Of a DNA stretch of 64,000 nucleotides, positions 25,235 to 35,539 are shown one piece after another (within the stretch, counting starts at the first letter, position 1; every line of letters starts with the position of its first letter). The stretch is from contig NZ_AP028070.1 in assembly GCF_030297175.1 (NCBI RefSeq), forward strand, positions 2,976,001-3,040,000. Direction: 5' to 3'. This DNA comes from Marinobacter sp. LA51. Its GTDB lineage: Bacteria; Pseudomonadota; Gammaproteobacteria; Pseudomonadales; Oleiphilaceae. A program made the position numbers and the translations under genes. The notes beneath the pieces are model-generated. The model saw nothing but the letters and a program-made list of their open reading frames with translations. It did no database searches and was not told the origin of the DNA.

Positions 25235-26443
25235 TTGACTAGCGCATCGATGACCCGACTACAGATCTTCCTGATCGAATTTGCCCTGGCGCTTGGCGGC
25301 TTCGCCATCGGCACCGGCGAATTTGCCATCATGGGACTGATGCCTAACGTGTCCCTGGATCTGGGTGTGACAGAACCCCAGGTGGGTCATCTCATCAGCG
25401 CCTACGCACTGGGCGTGGTGGTCGGTGCACCGGTGCTGGCGATCATTGGCGCCCGGTTTTTCCGCCGCCAGTTGCTGATCTGGCTGATGGCCTTCTACGC
25501 GGTAGGTAACCTGGCGAGCGCCCTGGCCGACGGCTACACCGGGGTGATGATTGCCCGGTTTGTCGCGGGCCTGCCGCACGGTGCCTATTTTGGTATTGCG
25601 TCCCTGGTGGCGGCGTCACTGGTTCCTCCCCATCAGCGGGCCAAAGCCGTGGCCAGGGTGATGATGGGCCTGACTCTGGCACTGCTGATAGGAAACCCTT
25701 TGGCTGCATGGTTGGGGCAATCGCTGGATTGGCGCTACGTGTACGCGTTTGTCGGGCTGATTGCCGTCGTTACCCTCACCATGGTGATCTGGGTGCTCCC
25801 CCCGGATCCGGACGAGCAACGCCAGGGTTCATTTAGCGAGATCTGCTCGTTCAACAAGCCTGGCATCTGGTTCGCACTCGCCATCGGCGCCATCGGCTTT
25901 TCGGGCATGTTCGCGGTGTTGAGCTACCTCGCTCCAACGCTGCTTGAGGTCACTGAAGTGGCCCCGTACTGGATTCCGATTGGCCTTGCAGTATTTGGCC
26001 TGGGAGGCTTCATTGGCAATCTGCTGGGGGGCTGGCTGTTCGATCGACTGGGGTTCCGTGCGGTGGGCGTCATCCTGCTGCTAAGCTCGGGCATTCTGCT
26101 GGCGTTTCCATCGACCACGGGGTCTTTACCAGCATTGTTGGCTGCCTGCTTCCTGGTGGCGATGATGGGCGCTTTGGGGCCTGCCCTGCAGACTCATCTG
26201 ATGGATGTCGCACACGGGGCGCAGACTCTGGCTGCTGCGTCACACCACGCTGCATTCAATATGGCCAATGCCCTGGGGCCCTGGCTCGCCGGCATCGCGA
26301 TAACGGCCGGGTATGGCTGGTCATCCACAGGCTATGTAGGGGCGACGACTGCAGCCATCGGCCTGGTCATTTTTCTGGCGGCCTGGCGACACAACGAAAA
26401 AGGCCTCCGCAGTGCGGAGGCCTATCAAGCATCGGTTTCTTGA
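25235..26443 (+). CDS. MFS transporter (AraJ/YdhP-like, 12 TM)
   Basis: The 402-residue protein has twelve hydrophobic segments and the sugar-efflux/AraJ-like pattern near the start (GTGEFAIMGLMPNVSLDLGV, then GHLISAYALGVVVGAPVLA). Members export arabinose-like sugars, purines or drugs; the substrate here is unknown. The TTG at 25235 is preferred because GGAG lies five bases upstream; the ATG at 25250 has no site at useful spacing. Its last codons contain the terminator of the convergent fba operon (see 26397-26423). Confidence 0.87.
   Translation: MTSASMTRLQIFLIEFALALGGFAIGTGEFAIMGLMPNVSLDLGVTEPQVGHLISAYALGVVVGAPVLAIIGARFFRRQLLIWLMAFYAVGNLASALADGYTGVMIARFVAGLPHGAYFGIASLVAASLVPPHQRAKAVARVMMGLTLALLIGNPLAAWLGQSLDWRYVYAFVGLIAVVTLTMVIWVLPPDPDEQRQGSFSEICSFNKPGIWFALAIGAIGFSGMFAVLSYLAPTLLEVTEVAPYWIPIGLAVFGLGGFIGNLLGGWLFDRLGFRAVGVILLLSSGILLAFPSTTGSLPALLAACFLVAMMGALGPALQTHLMDVAHGAQTLAAASHHAAFNMANALGPWLAGIAITAGYGWSSTGYVGATTAAIGLVIFLAAWRHNEKGLRSAEAYQASVS
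26397..26423 (-). terminator. Intrinsic terminator of the tkt-epd-pgk-fba operon, inside the MFS coding end
   Basis: On the minus strand, AGGCCTCCGC-ACT-GCGGAGGCCT is a perfect 10-base stem followed directly by TTTTT. It lies 49 bases past the fba stop and within the last 16 codons of the convergent MFS gene. Confidence 0.85.
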
Positions 26444-26471
26444 GCTTATCGGACCGGTTTATCGAAGCTGT

Positions 26472-27536
26472 TTATCGGACCTTAGGATCTAGCTCACCGG
26501 AGGCGTAACGCTCGAACATCTGCTCAAGGTTAAGCGCCTTGATCTTGCTGGCGTTGCCGGCAGTGCCGAATGCTTCGTAACGATCGATGCACACGTCCGT
26601 CATGGCCTTCATGGTGGCTTTCAGGAATTTGCGCGGATCGAACTCGGCCGGATTCTCGGCCAGGAAGCGACGGGTAGCGCCAGTGCTGGCCAGACGCAGG
26701 TCGGTGTCGATGTTGACCTTACGCACGCCGTGCTTGATACCTTCCACGATTTCCTCAACCGGAACACCGTAGGTTTCCGGGATCTGACCACCGTATTCGT
26801 TGATGATCTGCAACCACTCCTGGGGTACGGAGCTTGAGCCGTGCATAACCAGGTGGGTGTCCGGGATACGGGCGTGGATGGCCTTGATCTGGTCGATGGC
26901 CAGGATGTCACCAGTCGGCGGACGGGTGAACTTGTAGGCGCCGTGGCTGGTGCCGATAGCGATAGCCAGGGCATCAACGTGGGTCTTCTTGACGAAGTCG
27001 GCAGCTTCTTCCGGATCGGTCAGCATCTGGCTGTGATCCAGGGTGCCTTCTGCACCGATACCGTCTTCTTCACCGGCCTGACCGGTTTCCAGTGAGCCCA
27101 GGCAGCCCAGTTCACCTTCAACAGAAACGCCACAAGCGTGGGCCATTTCTACGGTGCGGCGAGTAACGTCGACGTTGTACTCGTAGTCGGTCGGGGTCTT
27201 GCCGTCTTCACCCAGGGAGCCGTCCATCATCACCGAGCTGAAGCCCAGCTGGATGGAGCGCTGGCACACGGCCGGGCTGGTGCCGTGATCCTGGTGCATT
27301 GCCACCGGAATGTGCGGAAACTCTTCGATGGCCGCCAGGATCAAGTGGCGCAGGAACGGCGCTCCGGCGTACTTACGGGCACCGGCAGAGGCCTGAACAA
27401 TCACCGGGGAGTCGGTCTTATCAGCCGCTTCCATGATGGCGCGCATCTGCTCGAGGTTATTGACGTTAAAGGCTGGCACACCGTAACCACGCTCGGCGGC
27501 GTGGTCCAGCATTTGCCGCAACGAAATCAGGGCCAT
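26472..27536 (-). CDS. fba: Class II fructose-bisphosphate aldolase
   Basis: The 354-residue enzyme interconverts fructose-1,6-bisphosphate with dihydroxyacetone phosphate and glyceraldehyde-3-phosphate, zinc-dependent. Zinc and substrate motifs are present: PVAMHQDHG (His ligand region, about residue 79), [14 protein letters not shown] (about 137-150) and the late [12 protein letters not shown] (about 230). The length and the sequence style are those of the CbbA/FbaA 'Calvin-cycle' class IIB subtype. It is the last gene of the tkt-epd-pgk-fba operon, followed by a strong terminator. Confidence 0.96.
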   Translation of the reverse strand: MALISLRQMLDHAAERGYGVPAFNVNNLEQMRAIMEAADKTDSPVIVQASAGARKYAGAPFLRHLILAAIEEFPHIPVAMHQDHGTSPAVCQRSIQLGFSSVMMDGSLGEDGKTPTDYEYNVDVTRRTVEMAHACGVSVEGELGCLGSLETGQAGEEDGIGAEGTLDHSQMLTDPEEAADFVKKTHVDALAIAIGTSHGAYKFTRPPTGDILAIDQIKAIHARIPDTHLVMHGSSSVPQEWLQIINEYGGQIPETYGVPVEEIVEGIKHGVRKVNIDTDLRLASTGATRRFLAENPAEFDPRKFLKATMKAMTDVCIDRYEAFGTAGNASKIKALNLEQMFERYASGELDPKVR

Positions 27537-27592
27537 GGGTTGTCTCCTTGGTTTAAACGTTTATGAGTCAGTTGAATTCTTGGCAGACTTGT

Positions 27593-28756
27593 TTAGTCGG
27601 CTCCACGCTCTTCCAGAACAGCGACTGCCGGCAGGGTTTTGCCTTCTACAAACTCCAGGAAGGCACCGCCACCGGTGGAAATGTACGAAATCTTGTCAGC
27701 TATGTCGTATTTGTCAACGGCTGCCACGGTGTCGCCACCGCCGGCCAATGAGAAGCCATCGCTGTGGGCAATGGCATTGGCCAGGGCCTTGGTGCCGTTG
27801 CCAAACTGATCGAATTCAAAGACGCCAACCGGACCATTCCAGAGGATGGTCTTGGCATCTTTCAGAACCTTGGCGAAGCGACCGGCCGTGACCGGGCCAA
27901 CGTCGAGGATCATGTCGTCTTCGGTCACGTCTTCGATGTTCTTGGTGGTTGCAGTGGCGGTTTCGGCGAACTCGCTGGCAACTACCACATCAACCGGCAA
28001 CGGGATATCGACCCGGGCAGCGATGTCTTTGGCGGTGTCGGTCAGGTCGTGCTCGCACAGGGACTTGCCAACGGGATGCCCGGCCGCAGCCAGGAAGGTG
28101 TTGGCGATGCCGCCACCGACGATGATCTGGTCACACACCTTTTCAAGAGCGTTCAGCACGTCCAGCTTGGTGGATACCTTGGAGCCACCAACGATGGCAA
28201 CTACTGGCTTGGCCGGTTTATCCAGAGCCTTTTCCAGAGCTTCCAGCTCGGCTGCCAGCAGCGGGCCAGCGCAGGCTTCCGGGGCGAATCGTGCAACACC
28301 GTGGGTCGAGGCCTGGGCGCGGTGGGCGGTGCCGAAGGCATCCATCACATAGACGTCGCACAGGGCAGCGTATTGCTTGGCCAGTGTTTCGTCGTCTTTC
28401 TTTTCGCCTTTGTTAAAGCGGACGTTCTCGAACAGCACCACTTCGCCATCGGCGACTTCAACACCGCTCAGGTAATCCTTGATCAGGCGAACGTCCTGAC
28501 CCAGAACACCGGACAGGTGGTCCGCAACCGGCTTCATGGAAGAGGCTTCGTCGTACACGCCCTCTTCCGGACGACCCAGATGGGACATCAGCATGACCTT
28601 GGCACCCGCCTCCATGGCAGCCTTGATGGTGGGCAGTGACGCGCGGATACGGGCGTCGCTTGCCACCTGGCCGTTCTTTACCGGCACGTTCAGGTCTTCG
28701 CGAATCAGAACCCGCTTGCCGGCAAGGTTCAGGTCGGTCATTTTCTTAATGGCCAT
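27593..28756 (-). CDS. pgk: Phosphoglycerate kinase
   Basis: The 387-residue enzyme transfers phosphate between 1,3-bisphosphoglycerate and ADP. Motifs: [17 protein letters not shown] at the N-terminus (substrate loop), MSHLGRP (about 58-64), [12 protein letters not shown] (about 191-202) and the nucleotide-binding [11 protein letters not shown] (about 336-346). The length is that of bacterial Pgk. It lies 29 bases after epd and 56 bases before fba in the same operon. Confidence 0.97.
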   Translation of the reverse strand: MAIKKMTDLNLAGKRVLIREDLNVPVKNGQVASDARIRASLPTIKAAMEAGAKVMLMSHLGRPEEGVYDEASSMKPVADHLSGVLGQDVRLIKDYLSGVEVADGEVVLFENVRFNKGEKKDDETLAKQYAALCDVYVMDAFGTAHRAQASTHGVARFAPEACAGPLLAAELEALEKALDKPAKPVVAIVGGSKVSTKLDVLNALEKVCDQIIVGGGIANTFLAAAGHPVGKSLCEHDLTDTAKDIAARVDIPLPVDVVVASEFAETATATTKNIEDVTEDDMILDVGPVTAGRFAKVLKDAKTILWNGPVGVFEFDQFGNGTKALANAIAHSDGFSLAGGGDTVAAVDKYDIADKISYISTGGGAFLEFVEGKTLPAVAVLEERGAD

Positions 28757-28785
28757 AGTGTTCGTCCCTTCAACAAAATTTCAGA

Positions 28786-29817
28786 TTAAGAATGATGGGT
28801 TAACCAGCTCTTGCTGACGTCGAGCATACGGTTCGCAAAACCCCACTCGTTGTCGAACCAGCACAATACTTTCACCATGGTTCCGCCCGTGACGCGGGTC
28901 TGGCCGCCATCCACCACACCCGAATGGGCATCGTGGTTGAAATCGGAGCTGGCCAGCAATTCGTCGGTGTATCCCAGAATGCCCTTCAGTGAGCCGGCTG
29001 CTGTCTTCTTCAGCAGCTCATTGACGGCTGTCACGTCGGTGGCCTGGGCAACGTTCACCACCATATCAATGGCGGAGACGTTCAGGGTAGGGACTCGCAT
29101 GGCTACAGAACTGAACCGGCCGTGCATGTGCGGCAGCAATCGCTCTATGCCCCGGGCAAGCCCGGTATCGACCGGCACGATGTTATGCAGGGCGCTACGG
29201 GTTCGGCGCAAGTCTTGGTGATGGTAGGCATCGATAACCGGCTGGTCGTTCATCGCCGCATGGATGGTTGTCGTGGTGCCATGCTCGACACCAAAGGCCT
29301 CATCCAGCACCTGAATGACTGGCACCAGGCAGTTGGTGGTGCAGGAACCAGCAGCCACAATCCGATCGATCGCGGCAATCTGGTCTTCATTGATGCCGAA
29401 GACCACGGTGCGATCGACGTCTGATTCCGCAGGCTGTGAAAACAGCAGGCGCTTGGCGCCGGCATCCAGGTGACGCTCAGCCGTGGCCCGGTCGGAATAG
29501 GCACCGGAACACTCGAGCACCAGATCGACATCGAGCAGATCCCACGGCAGCTCGGCCGGTTCCGTGTGGCTAAGCACCCGGATGGGATCGCCATTCACGA
29601 TCAGGTCCTGGCCCTGCACCTCGATCTCGCCCCGAAACCGGCCATGAGTGGAATCATAGCGGGTCAGGTGGGCGATGGTGTCGATGTCCGAGAGTTCGTT
29701 GATCGCGACCACCCGCAGGTGATCGCGAAAACCGTTTTCATAAAGCGCACGCAACACGCACTGGCCAATGCGGCCGTACCCATTGATGGCAATTCGAAAC
29801 GGCGCGGACTTGGTCAT
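28786..29817 (-). CDS. epd: D-erythrose-4-phosphate dehydrogenase (GAPDH family)
   Basis: The 343-residue protein is a GAPDH-fold enzyme with the NAD-binding start INGYGRIGQCVLRAL and catalytic Cys in GSCTTNCLVPVI (about residue 157). Position in the operon behind tkt and ahead of pgk, and sequence features such as HNIVPVDTGLARGIERLLPH, favour Epd, which oxidises erythrose-4-phosphate for pyridoxal phosphate synthesis. A role as glycolytic GAPDH cannot be excluded by eye. Its start overlaps the tkt stop by one base (TGATG). Confidence 0.88.
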   Translation of the reverse strand: MTKSAPFRIAINGYGRIGQCVLRALYENGFRDHLRVVAINELSDIDTIAHLTRYDSTHGRFRGEIEVQGQDLIVNGDPIRVLSHTEPAELPWDLLDVDLVLECSGAYSDRATAERHLDAGAKRLLFSQPAESDVDRTVVFGINEDQIAAIDRIVAAGSCTTNCLVPVIQVLDEAFGVEHGTTTTIHAAMNDQPVIDAYHHQDLRRTRSALHNIVPVDTGLARGIERLLPHMHGRFSSVAMRVPTLNVSAIDMVVNVAQATDVTAVNELLKKTAAGSLKGILGYTDELLASSDFNHDAHSGVVDGGQTRVTGGTMVKVLCWFDNEWGFANRMLDVSKSWLTHHS

Positions 29818-31817
29818 CAGGCTTCCAGCAGTTCTGAGGCCACTTCCAGCACGTTGTCGACGGTAAAGCCAAACTCTTTGAACAGCTCACCGGCGGGCGC
29901 AGATTCACCGAAGGTGGTCATGCCCACAACGCGTCCGTCCAGACCCACGTACTTGTACCAGTAGTCGGCAATGGAAGCTTCGATGGCAACGCGGTTGGTG
30001 ACGTCCAGCGGCAGAACCTTCTGCTTGTACTCGGCGCTCTGGGCATCGAATACGTCGGTAGACGGCATGGAAACCACACGGATGTTCTTGCCCTGCTCCC
30101 GCAGCTTGGCGGCAGCATCCTGCGCCAGGCCTACTTCAGAACCGGTGGCGATCAGGATCAGCTCGGGGGTGCCTTCGCTGTCAGACAGGATGTAACCGCC
30201 CTTGGCCACGTCGGTCAGCTGCTGGGCATCACGCGCCTGGGCCGGCAGACCCTGGCGTGAGAACACCATGGCGGTCGGGCCATCGGTGCGCTCGAGTGCT
30301 GCTTTCCAGGCTACCGCAGATTCAACGGTGTCGGCCGGGCGCCAGGTGCTCATGTTCGGCGTGGTGCGCAGGCTGGCCAACTGCTCAACCGGCTGGTGCG
30401 TGGGGCCATCTTCGCCCAGACCAATGGAGTCGTGGGTGAAGACAAAGATAGAGCGCTGCTTCATCAGGGCCGCCATACGTACGGCGTTGCGGCAGTATTC
30501 CATGAAGATCAGGAAGGTAGCGCCGTAGGGCACAAAGCCACCGTGCAGGGCGATGCCGTTCATGATGGCGGCCATGCCAAACTCACGTACACCGTAGTAG
30601 ATGTAGTTGCCGCTGGCGTCTTCTTTGGTCAGGCCTTCAACGCCACTCCAGATGGTCAGGTTGGAACCGGCCAGGTCGGCGGAACCGCCCAGCAGTTCCG
30701 GCAGCAACGGGCCGTAAGCGTTCAGGGTGTTCTGGGAGGCCTTACGGCTGGCGATGGTCTCGCCCTTGTCCTGACACTCCTGAATGTACGCCTGGGCTTT
30801 TTCTGAGAAATCAGCGGGCAGTTCGCCGGCCATGCGGCGCTTGAATTCAGCCGCCAGCTCGGGCTCAGCCTGCTCGTAAGCAGCAAACTTCTGCTCCCAC
30901 TCGGACTGGGCAGCTGCGCCCTTCTCGCGTCCGTCCCAGGCCGCTGCGATTTCAGACGGGATTTCGAAGGCACCGTGTTCCCAACCCAGTTGCTCGCGGG
31001 TCAGGGCAATTTCGTCTTCGCCCAGCGGAGCGCCGTGGCAGCTTTCTTTACCCTGCTTGTTCGGGGAACCGAAACCGATCACGGTCTTGCAGCAGATCAG
31101 TGTCGGCTGCTCGGCGTTAGCGCGGCCAGCTTCGATGGCGGCGCGGATGGCGTCGGCATCGTGGCCATCAACAGCCGGAATCACCTGCCAGCCATACGAT
31201 TCGAAACGCTGCGGGGTGTTGTCGGTGAACCAGCCGTCCACTTCACCGTCAATGGAGATGCCGTTGTCATCGTAGAACATGATCAACTTGCCAAGCCCCA
31301 GGGTGCCCGCCAGCGAGGAGACTTCGTGGGAGATACCTTCCATCAGGCAGCCATCGCCCAGGAACGCATAGGTGTAGTGGTCCACGATGTCGTGGCCCGG
31401 ACGGTTAAATTGCGCGGCCATGGCCTTTTCCGCAATCGCAAAACCAACGGCGTTGGCAATGCCCTGGCCCAGCGGCCCGGTGGTGGTCTCAACACCCGGC
31501 GTGTAGCCGTACTCCGGGTGACCCGGGGTCTTGGAGTGCAGTTGACGGAAATTCTTCAGATCTTCGATGGAAACGTCATAACCGCTCAGGTGCAGCAGCG
31601 AATACTGCAGCATGGAGCCATGTCCGTTGGACAGCACGAAGCGGTCACGGTTGGCCCACTGAGGGTTGGCCGGGTTGTGGCTCAGGTAATCGTTCCACAG
31701 CACCTCGGCGATATCCGCCATCCCCATGGGCGCACCCGGGTGGCCGGACTTGGCTTTCTGAACCGCATCCATGCTCAGCGCGCGAATGGCGTTGGCGAGA
31801 TCTTTACGAGACGGCAT
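29817..31817 (-). CDS. tkt: Transketolase
   Basis: The 666-residue thiamine-diphosphate enzyme of the pentose phosphate pathway shows [13 protein letters not shown] near the start. The ThDP/Mg motif is [19 protein letters not shown] (about 156-174), and the transketolase signature [21 protein letters not shown] lies near 460. It supplies erythrose-4-phosphate, the substrate of the adjacent epd product. It is the first gene of the operon; a dyad TAACTC-N5-GAGTTA lies 135 bases upstream. Confidence 0.97.
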   Translation of the reverse strand: MPSRKDLANAIRALSMDAVQKAKSGHPGAPMGMADIAEVLWNDYLSHNPANPQWANRDRFVLSNGHGSMLQYSLLHLSGYDVSIEDLKNFRQLHSKTPGHPEYGYTPGVETTTGPLGQGIANAVGFAIAEKAMAAQFNRPGHDIVDHYTYAFLGDGCLMEGISHEVSSLAGTLGLGKLIMFYDDNGISIDGEVDGWFTDNTPQRFESYGWQVIPAVDGHDADAIRAAIEAGRANAEQPTLICCKTVIGFGSPNKQGKESCHGAPLGEDEIALTREQLGWEHGAFEIPSEIAAAWDGREKGAAAQSEWEQKFAAYEQAEPELAAEFKRRMAGELPADFSEKAQAYIQECQDKGETIASRKASQNTLNAYGPLLPELLGGSADLAGSNLTIWSGVEGLTKEDASGNYIYYGVREFGMAAIMNGIALHGGFVPYGATFLIFMEYCRNAVRMAALMKQRSIFVFTHDSIGLGEDGPTHQPVEQLASLRTTPNMSTWRPADTVESAVAWKAALERTDGPTAMVFSRQGLPAQARDAQQLTDVAKGGYILSDSEGTPELILIATGSEVGLAQDAAAKLREQGKNIRVVSMPSTDVFDAQSAEYKQKVLPLDVTNRVAIEASIADYWYKYVGLDGRVVGMTTFGESAPAGELFKEFGFTVDNVLEVASELLEA

Positions 31818-31951
31818 TGACGTTTCTCCAGTATTTGGTCAGCGATAAACGCGATGTGATAGTAACCGCAAAAAATAAGGCGCGTATTTTCGCCGATTAA
31901 GTAGGCAATGGGCAAATGCGCTGACACCGGACCGAAGAAATTTTACGTCTG

Positions 31952-31968
31952 TAACTCCAGTAGAGTTA
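31952..31968. promoter_or_regulatory. Inverted repeat upstream of tkt
   Basis: TAACTC-CAGTA-GAGTTA is a perfect 6-base inverted repeat with a 5-base spacer in the 191-base gap between the thrombospondin-repeat gene and tkt. It could be an operator for the carbon operon, but no regulator is identifiable. Confidence 0.3.
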
Positions 31969-32008
31969 ATACCTCCTGTGAAAGACCTCGCCGAAGTTGC
32001 CGAAACCC

Positions 32009-35000
32009 CTACGGATTCGCGACGCAGGCCTGGTGAACTCGCAGATCCGAGAACACATTTGCCACTCCCCCAAAACGGAGCTCAATGGCATCAAAATCCT
32101 GCGTGGCCATAAAATTCAGGAAGAAGCGGTTAGTGTTTTCCGGCACATCGAACAATTGCAGGGCTAACACCGAACCAGCTCCAGCCCTTTGCTGTAGCAC
32201 TCCATTGCGCCGGGTAAGAATCTCGATGCCACTGAGCGCATCCACTGTAAGAACGGCATTTGGGCGAGAAACCATCATGCCTACGGTACGCCCCTCCATT
32301 GGCGTTGCTGTATAGGCTGCGGGCACTAAGCTGTTCACCGTCAGGTACGAGCCAGCCGCTAGTCCGATGGTGGATGTCATGCCCGCTGCCGTTACCGGAT
32401 CGGCGTCAATGGCAAGTTCCGGATCAGCCACACCACAGAGCGCGCAAAGCACACCAAAAACACCGTCTGACGTTACGGCATTCGGCGCCTGGAGCGGCTG
32501 AAAGGGCGAGCCGCCGCCACAACTTACAGCGTTGGTCTGGTCACAGGCGTCGCCAATCCCGTCAAGATCCCGGTCAAGCTGGTCGAAATTGGCAACGGTT
32601 GGACAATTATCCTCATTATTCAGAACGCTGTCTCCGTCGACGTCTGCATCACAGGCGTCGCCTTCACCATCCCCGTCTGTGTCTACCTGAGTCTGATTCG
32701 CAATTCCGGGACAGTTATCGACCCCATTATCGACGCCGTCACCATCCAGATCCGTATCGCAGGCGTCACCCACCCCATCGTTATCCAAATCTGACTGGTC
32801 GGTATTTGCCAGCAGCGGGCAGTTGTCGCTCGAATCATCAATGGTGTCCGCGTCATCATCGGCGTCACAAGCATCCCCGGCGCCATCGGCATCCAGATCT
32901 GATTGATCGGCATTGGCAACCAGCGGACAGTTATCTGCACCATCATCCCAACCGTCACCGTCTACATCCGCGTCACACGCATCTCCGGCGCCATCAGCGT
33001 CAAGGTCTGCCTGATCCTGATTGGCAACGACTGGGCAGTTATCAATGCCATTGAGAATGCTGTCGCCATCGGTATCGGGATCACAAATGTCGCCGATGCC
33101 GTCCCCGTCACTATCCTCCTGAGCGGGATTCGCCAGCACCGGGCAATTATCCCCACCGTCAGGGATACCGTCCGAATCGCTGTCGGTGTTCACATCACAG
33201 GCATCACCAATACCATCGGCATCCGCATCGGCCTGGGTTGGGTTCGAAATCAACGGGCAATTATCGACACCGTCATCCACGCCATCACCGTCACGGTCGG
33301 CATCGCAACTGTCACCTTCAAGGTCGCCATCCAGGTTGGCCTGGTCCGCGTTCGCGATCACAGGACAGTTGTCTGATCCATTGTCGACGCCATCGCCGTC
33401 GATGTCCGAATCGCAGGCATCGCCCTCGCCATCACCATCGACATCGGACTGATCGCTATTGGTCAGTAGCGGACAATTGTCGACGCCATCGTTAATGCTA
33501 TCGCCATCTCGATCCGTGTCGCAGGCGTCGCCCAGACCATCGTTATCGAGGTCGGCCTGGTCGCTATTAGCATCAATCGGACAATTGTCACTACCGTTAT
33601 CTATCGTGTCACCATCGAGATCCGGATCGCAGATATCGCCGATGCCATCCAGATCCTGGTCCGACTGATCGATGTTCCCGAGGGCGGGACAATTATCCAC
33701 CCCATCAGGGATCGTGTCGCCGTCGCGGTCCGGGTCACAAGCATTACCGACTCCATCGCCATCCAGGTCCAACTGATCGGTATTGATGATTAACGGGCAG
33801 TTATCGGTGGCGTTTTCAATACCATCGTTATCCAGGTCCGAGTCGCAGCTATCCCCCACGCCATCTGTGTCGGTATCGATCTGATTCGAATTGAAGATGT
33901 TGGGGCAGTTGTCGATACCGTCATCGATGCCATCGCCATCCCGATCAACATTGACGTCGCAGGCGTCGCCGACCCCATCGCCGTCAGCATCAACCTGCCC
34001 GGCATTATCAATCAGCGGGCAGTTGTCGACGAGATTTCCTACCCCATCACCGTCAACGTCGTCATCGCAGGCATCGCCCTGACCGTCCAGATCCAAATCC
34101 GCCTGGGTAGGGTTCGGTTCGAATACACAGTTGTCAGCGCCATCCAATACCAAGTCGTTATCGGCATCGCTATCACAGGCGTCGCCGATGCCATCGGCGT
34201 CAGAATCCAGCTGATCAGGGTTAGCGACAAACGGGCAGTTATCAACGGGATCATCTAAACCGTCGTTGTCCGTATCGACCCCGAGATCACAGGCGTCACC
34301 CTCACCATCGCCGTTGCTGTCTTCCTGCGCCGCATTGGGAATCAAAGGGCAATTGTCCACGATATCGAGCACAAGGTCGCCGTCACGGTCGTCATCGCAG
34401 ACATCCCCGACTCCGTCGAGGTCGAGATCGGACTGCCCCGGGTTTGCTATGGCTGGACAGTTATCGAGGGTATCGGGGATCGCGTCGCCGTCCTGATCAA
34501 CGGGCACAGCTGGCTCACAAACATCACCAATGCCATTGGCGTCAGCGTCAATTTGGTCTGCGTTAGGGTCATCCGGGCAGTTGTCTACGGCATCTACTAC
34601 GCCATCATTGTCCCGATCCAAATCACATGCATCACCAATGCCGTCACCGTCTTGATCTTCTTGCAGAGCATTGGCATCGAACGGGCAATTATCAATACCG
34701 TTGACCACACCATCGCCATCGGTATCGACGGACACGTCGCAGGCGTCGCCGATGCCATCACCGTCGAGATCTTCCTGGGTGGCATTGGACACTAAAACGC
34801 AATTGTCAGTGTCGTTATCTACACCATCCCCATCGAGGTCCCCGTCACAAACGTCTCCCAGGCCGTCGCCGTCTTGGTCTATTTGTCCAGCATTGGGCAG
34901 TAGCGGGCAAATATCGATACCGTTATCAAGGCCGTCATTGTCCAGGTCCGGATCACAGGCATCGCCGAGCCCATCCGTATCACCGTCAGACTGATCGGGG

Positions 35001-35473
35001 TTGAAATCGATGATGCAGTTGTCGACGGTATCGTCAACTTGATCACCATCGAGGTCTCTGCCGGTATCACAGGCATCACCAACGCCATCTCCATCGGAAT
35101 CGGCTTGACCTTCGTTATTTATAATGGGGCAATTGTCTTGGCTATCTGCAACGCCATCTCCATCCTGATCGATACGACCGTCGCAGGCGTCACCAACACC
35201 ATCCTTATCAATGTCGGTCTGATCCTCATTCGGAATCAAAGGGCAGTTGTCTCTGTCATTTCGAATTCTGTCCCCATCACGATCCACATCGCAGGCATCA
35301 CCCACGCCATCGTTGTCAGTATCCACCTGAGCAGAATTCGAAGATTCAGGGCAGTTATCCGCCTGCCCCATAACGTTGTCTGAATCCCGGTCTTCCCCTT
35401 CAGCGCGGCAACCGGCAAGCGCCGCTAGCGCCATCAACAAAATGCCTACGGACACTGACAATTGCCTGCTCAT
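32009..35473 (-). CDS. Giant lipoprotein with 26 thrombospondin type 3 repeats
   Basis: The 1154-residue predicted lipoprotein (lipobox ALAALAGC22) contains 26 consecutive thrombospondin type 3 repeats, each about 36 residues and built around DNCP...DxDGDGxGDACD (about residues 39-980). Each repeat holds paired cysteines and DxDxDG-type calcium loops, so it should be a Ca-dependent, disulfide-stabilised rod. A 170-residue C-terminal domain (from SCGGGSPFQPLQ to QACVANP) has four cysteines and no family I recognise. The start follows GGGAGG. The small barrel-like gene upstream (67 bases away) may be co-transcribed. Function unknown; cell-surface adhesion or scaffolding is an inference. Confidence 0.9.
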   Translation of the reverse strand: MSRQLSVSVGILLMALAALAGCRAEGEDRDSDNVMGQADNCPESSNSAQVDTDNDGVGDACDVDRDGDRIRNDRDNCPLIPNEDQTDIDKDGVGDACDGRIDQDGDGVADSQDNCPIINNEGQADSDGDGVGDACDTGRDLDGDQVDDTVDNCIIDFNPDQSDGDTDGLGDACDPDLDNDGLDNGIDICPLLPNAGQIDQDGDGLGDVCDGDLDGDGVDNDTDNCVLVSNATQEDLDGDGIGDACDVSVDTDGDGVVNGIDNCPFDANALQEDQDGDGIGDACDLDRDNDGVVDAVDNCPDDPNADQIDADANGIGDVCEPAVPVDQDGDAIPDTLDNCPAIANPGQSDLDLDGVGDVCDDDRDGDLVLDIVDNCPLIPNAAQEDSNGDGEGDACDLGVDTDNDGLDDPVDNCPFVANPDQLDSDADGIGDACDSDADNDLVLDGADNCVFEPNPTQADLDLDGQGDACDDDVDGDGVGNLVDNCPLIDNAGQVDADGDGVGDACDVNVDRDGDGIDDGIDNCPNIFNSNQIDTDTDGVGDSCDSDLDNDGIENATDNCPLIINTDQLDLDGDGVGNACDPDRDGDTIPDGVDNCPALGNIDQSDQDLDGIGDICDPDLDGDTIDNGSDNCPIDANSDQADLDNDGLGDACDTDRDGDSINDGVDNCPLLTNSDQSDVDGDGEGDACDSDIDGDGVDNGSDNCPVIANADQANLDGDLEGDSCDADRDGDGVDDGVDNCPLISNPTQADADADGIGDACDVNTDSDSDGIPDGGDNCPVLANPAQEDSDGDGIGDICDPDTDGDSILNGIDNCPVVANQDQADLDADGAGDACDADVDGDGWDDGADNCPLVANADQSDLDADGAGDACDADDDADTIDDSSDNCPLLANTDQSDLDNDGVGDACDTDLDGDGVDNGVDNCPGIANQTQVDTDGDGEGDACDADVDGDSVLNNEDNCPTVANFDQLDRDLDGIGDACDQTNAVSCGGGSPFQPLQAPNAVTSDGVFGVLCALCGVADPELAIDADPVTAAGMTSTIGLAAGSYLTVNSLVPAAYTATPMEGRTVGMMVSRPNAVLTVDALSGIEILTRRNGVLQQRAGAGSVLALQLFDVPENTNRFFLNFMATQDFDAIELRFGGVANVFSDLRVHQACVANP
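32539..35359 (-). repeat. Coding tandem repeat, 26 units of about 108 bp
   Basis: DNA-level periodicity of the thrombospondin type 3 repeats. Units are 36 codons, with five longer units of 38 to 40 codons (for example the 2nd, 3rd, 6th, 8th, 10th, 13th and 20th extended by two or more). Units are diverged, so recent expansion is not obvious. Confidence 0.85.
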
Positions 35474-35539
35474 TAACGACCTCCCTGTCGAGCGCTCCCG
35501 TGGCGCCATTGTTGAATCACGTCCAGACTTTCAAAAAGA

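Noticed and set aside
32539..35359. CRISPR-like or mobile tandem repeat array
   Set aside because: The 108-base periodicity is fully explained by diverged thrombospondin type 3 codons in a single reading frame.
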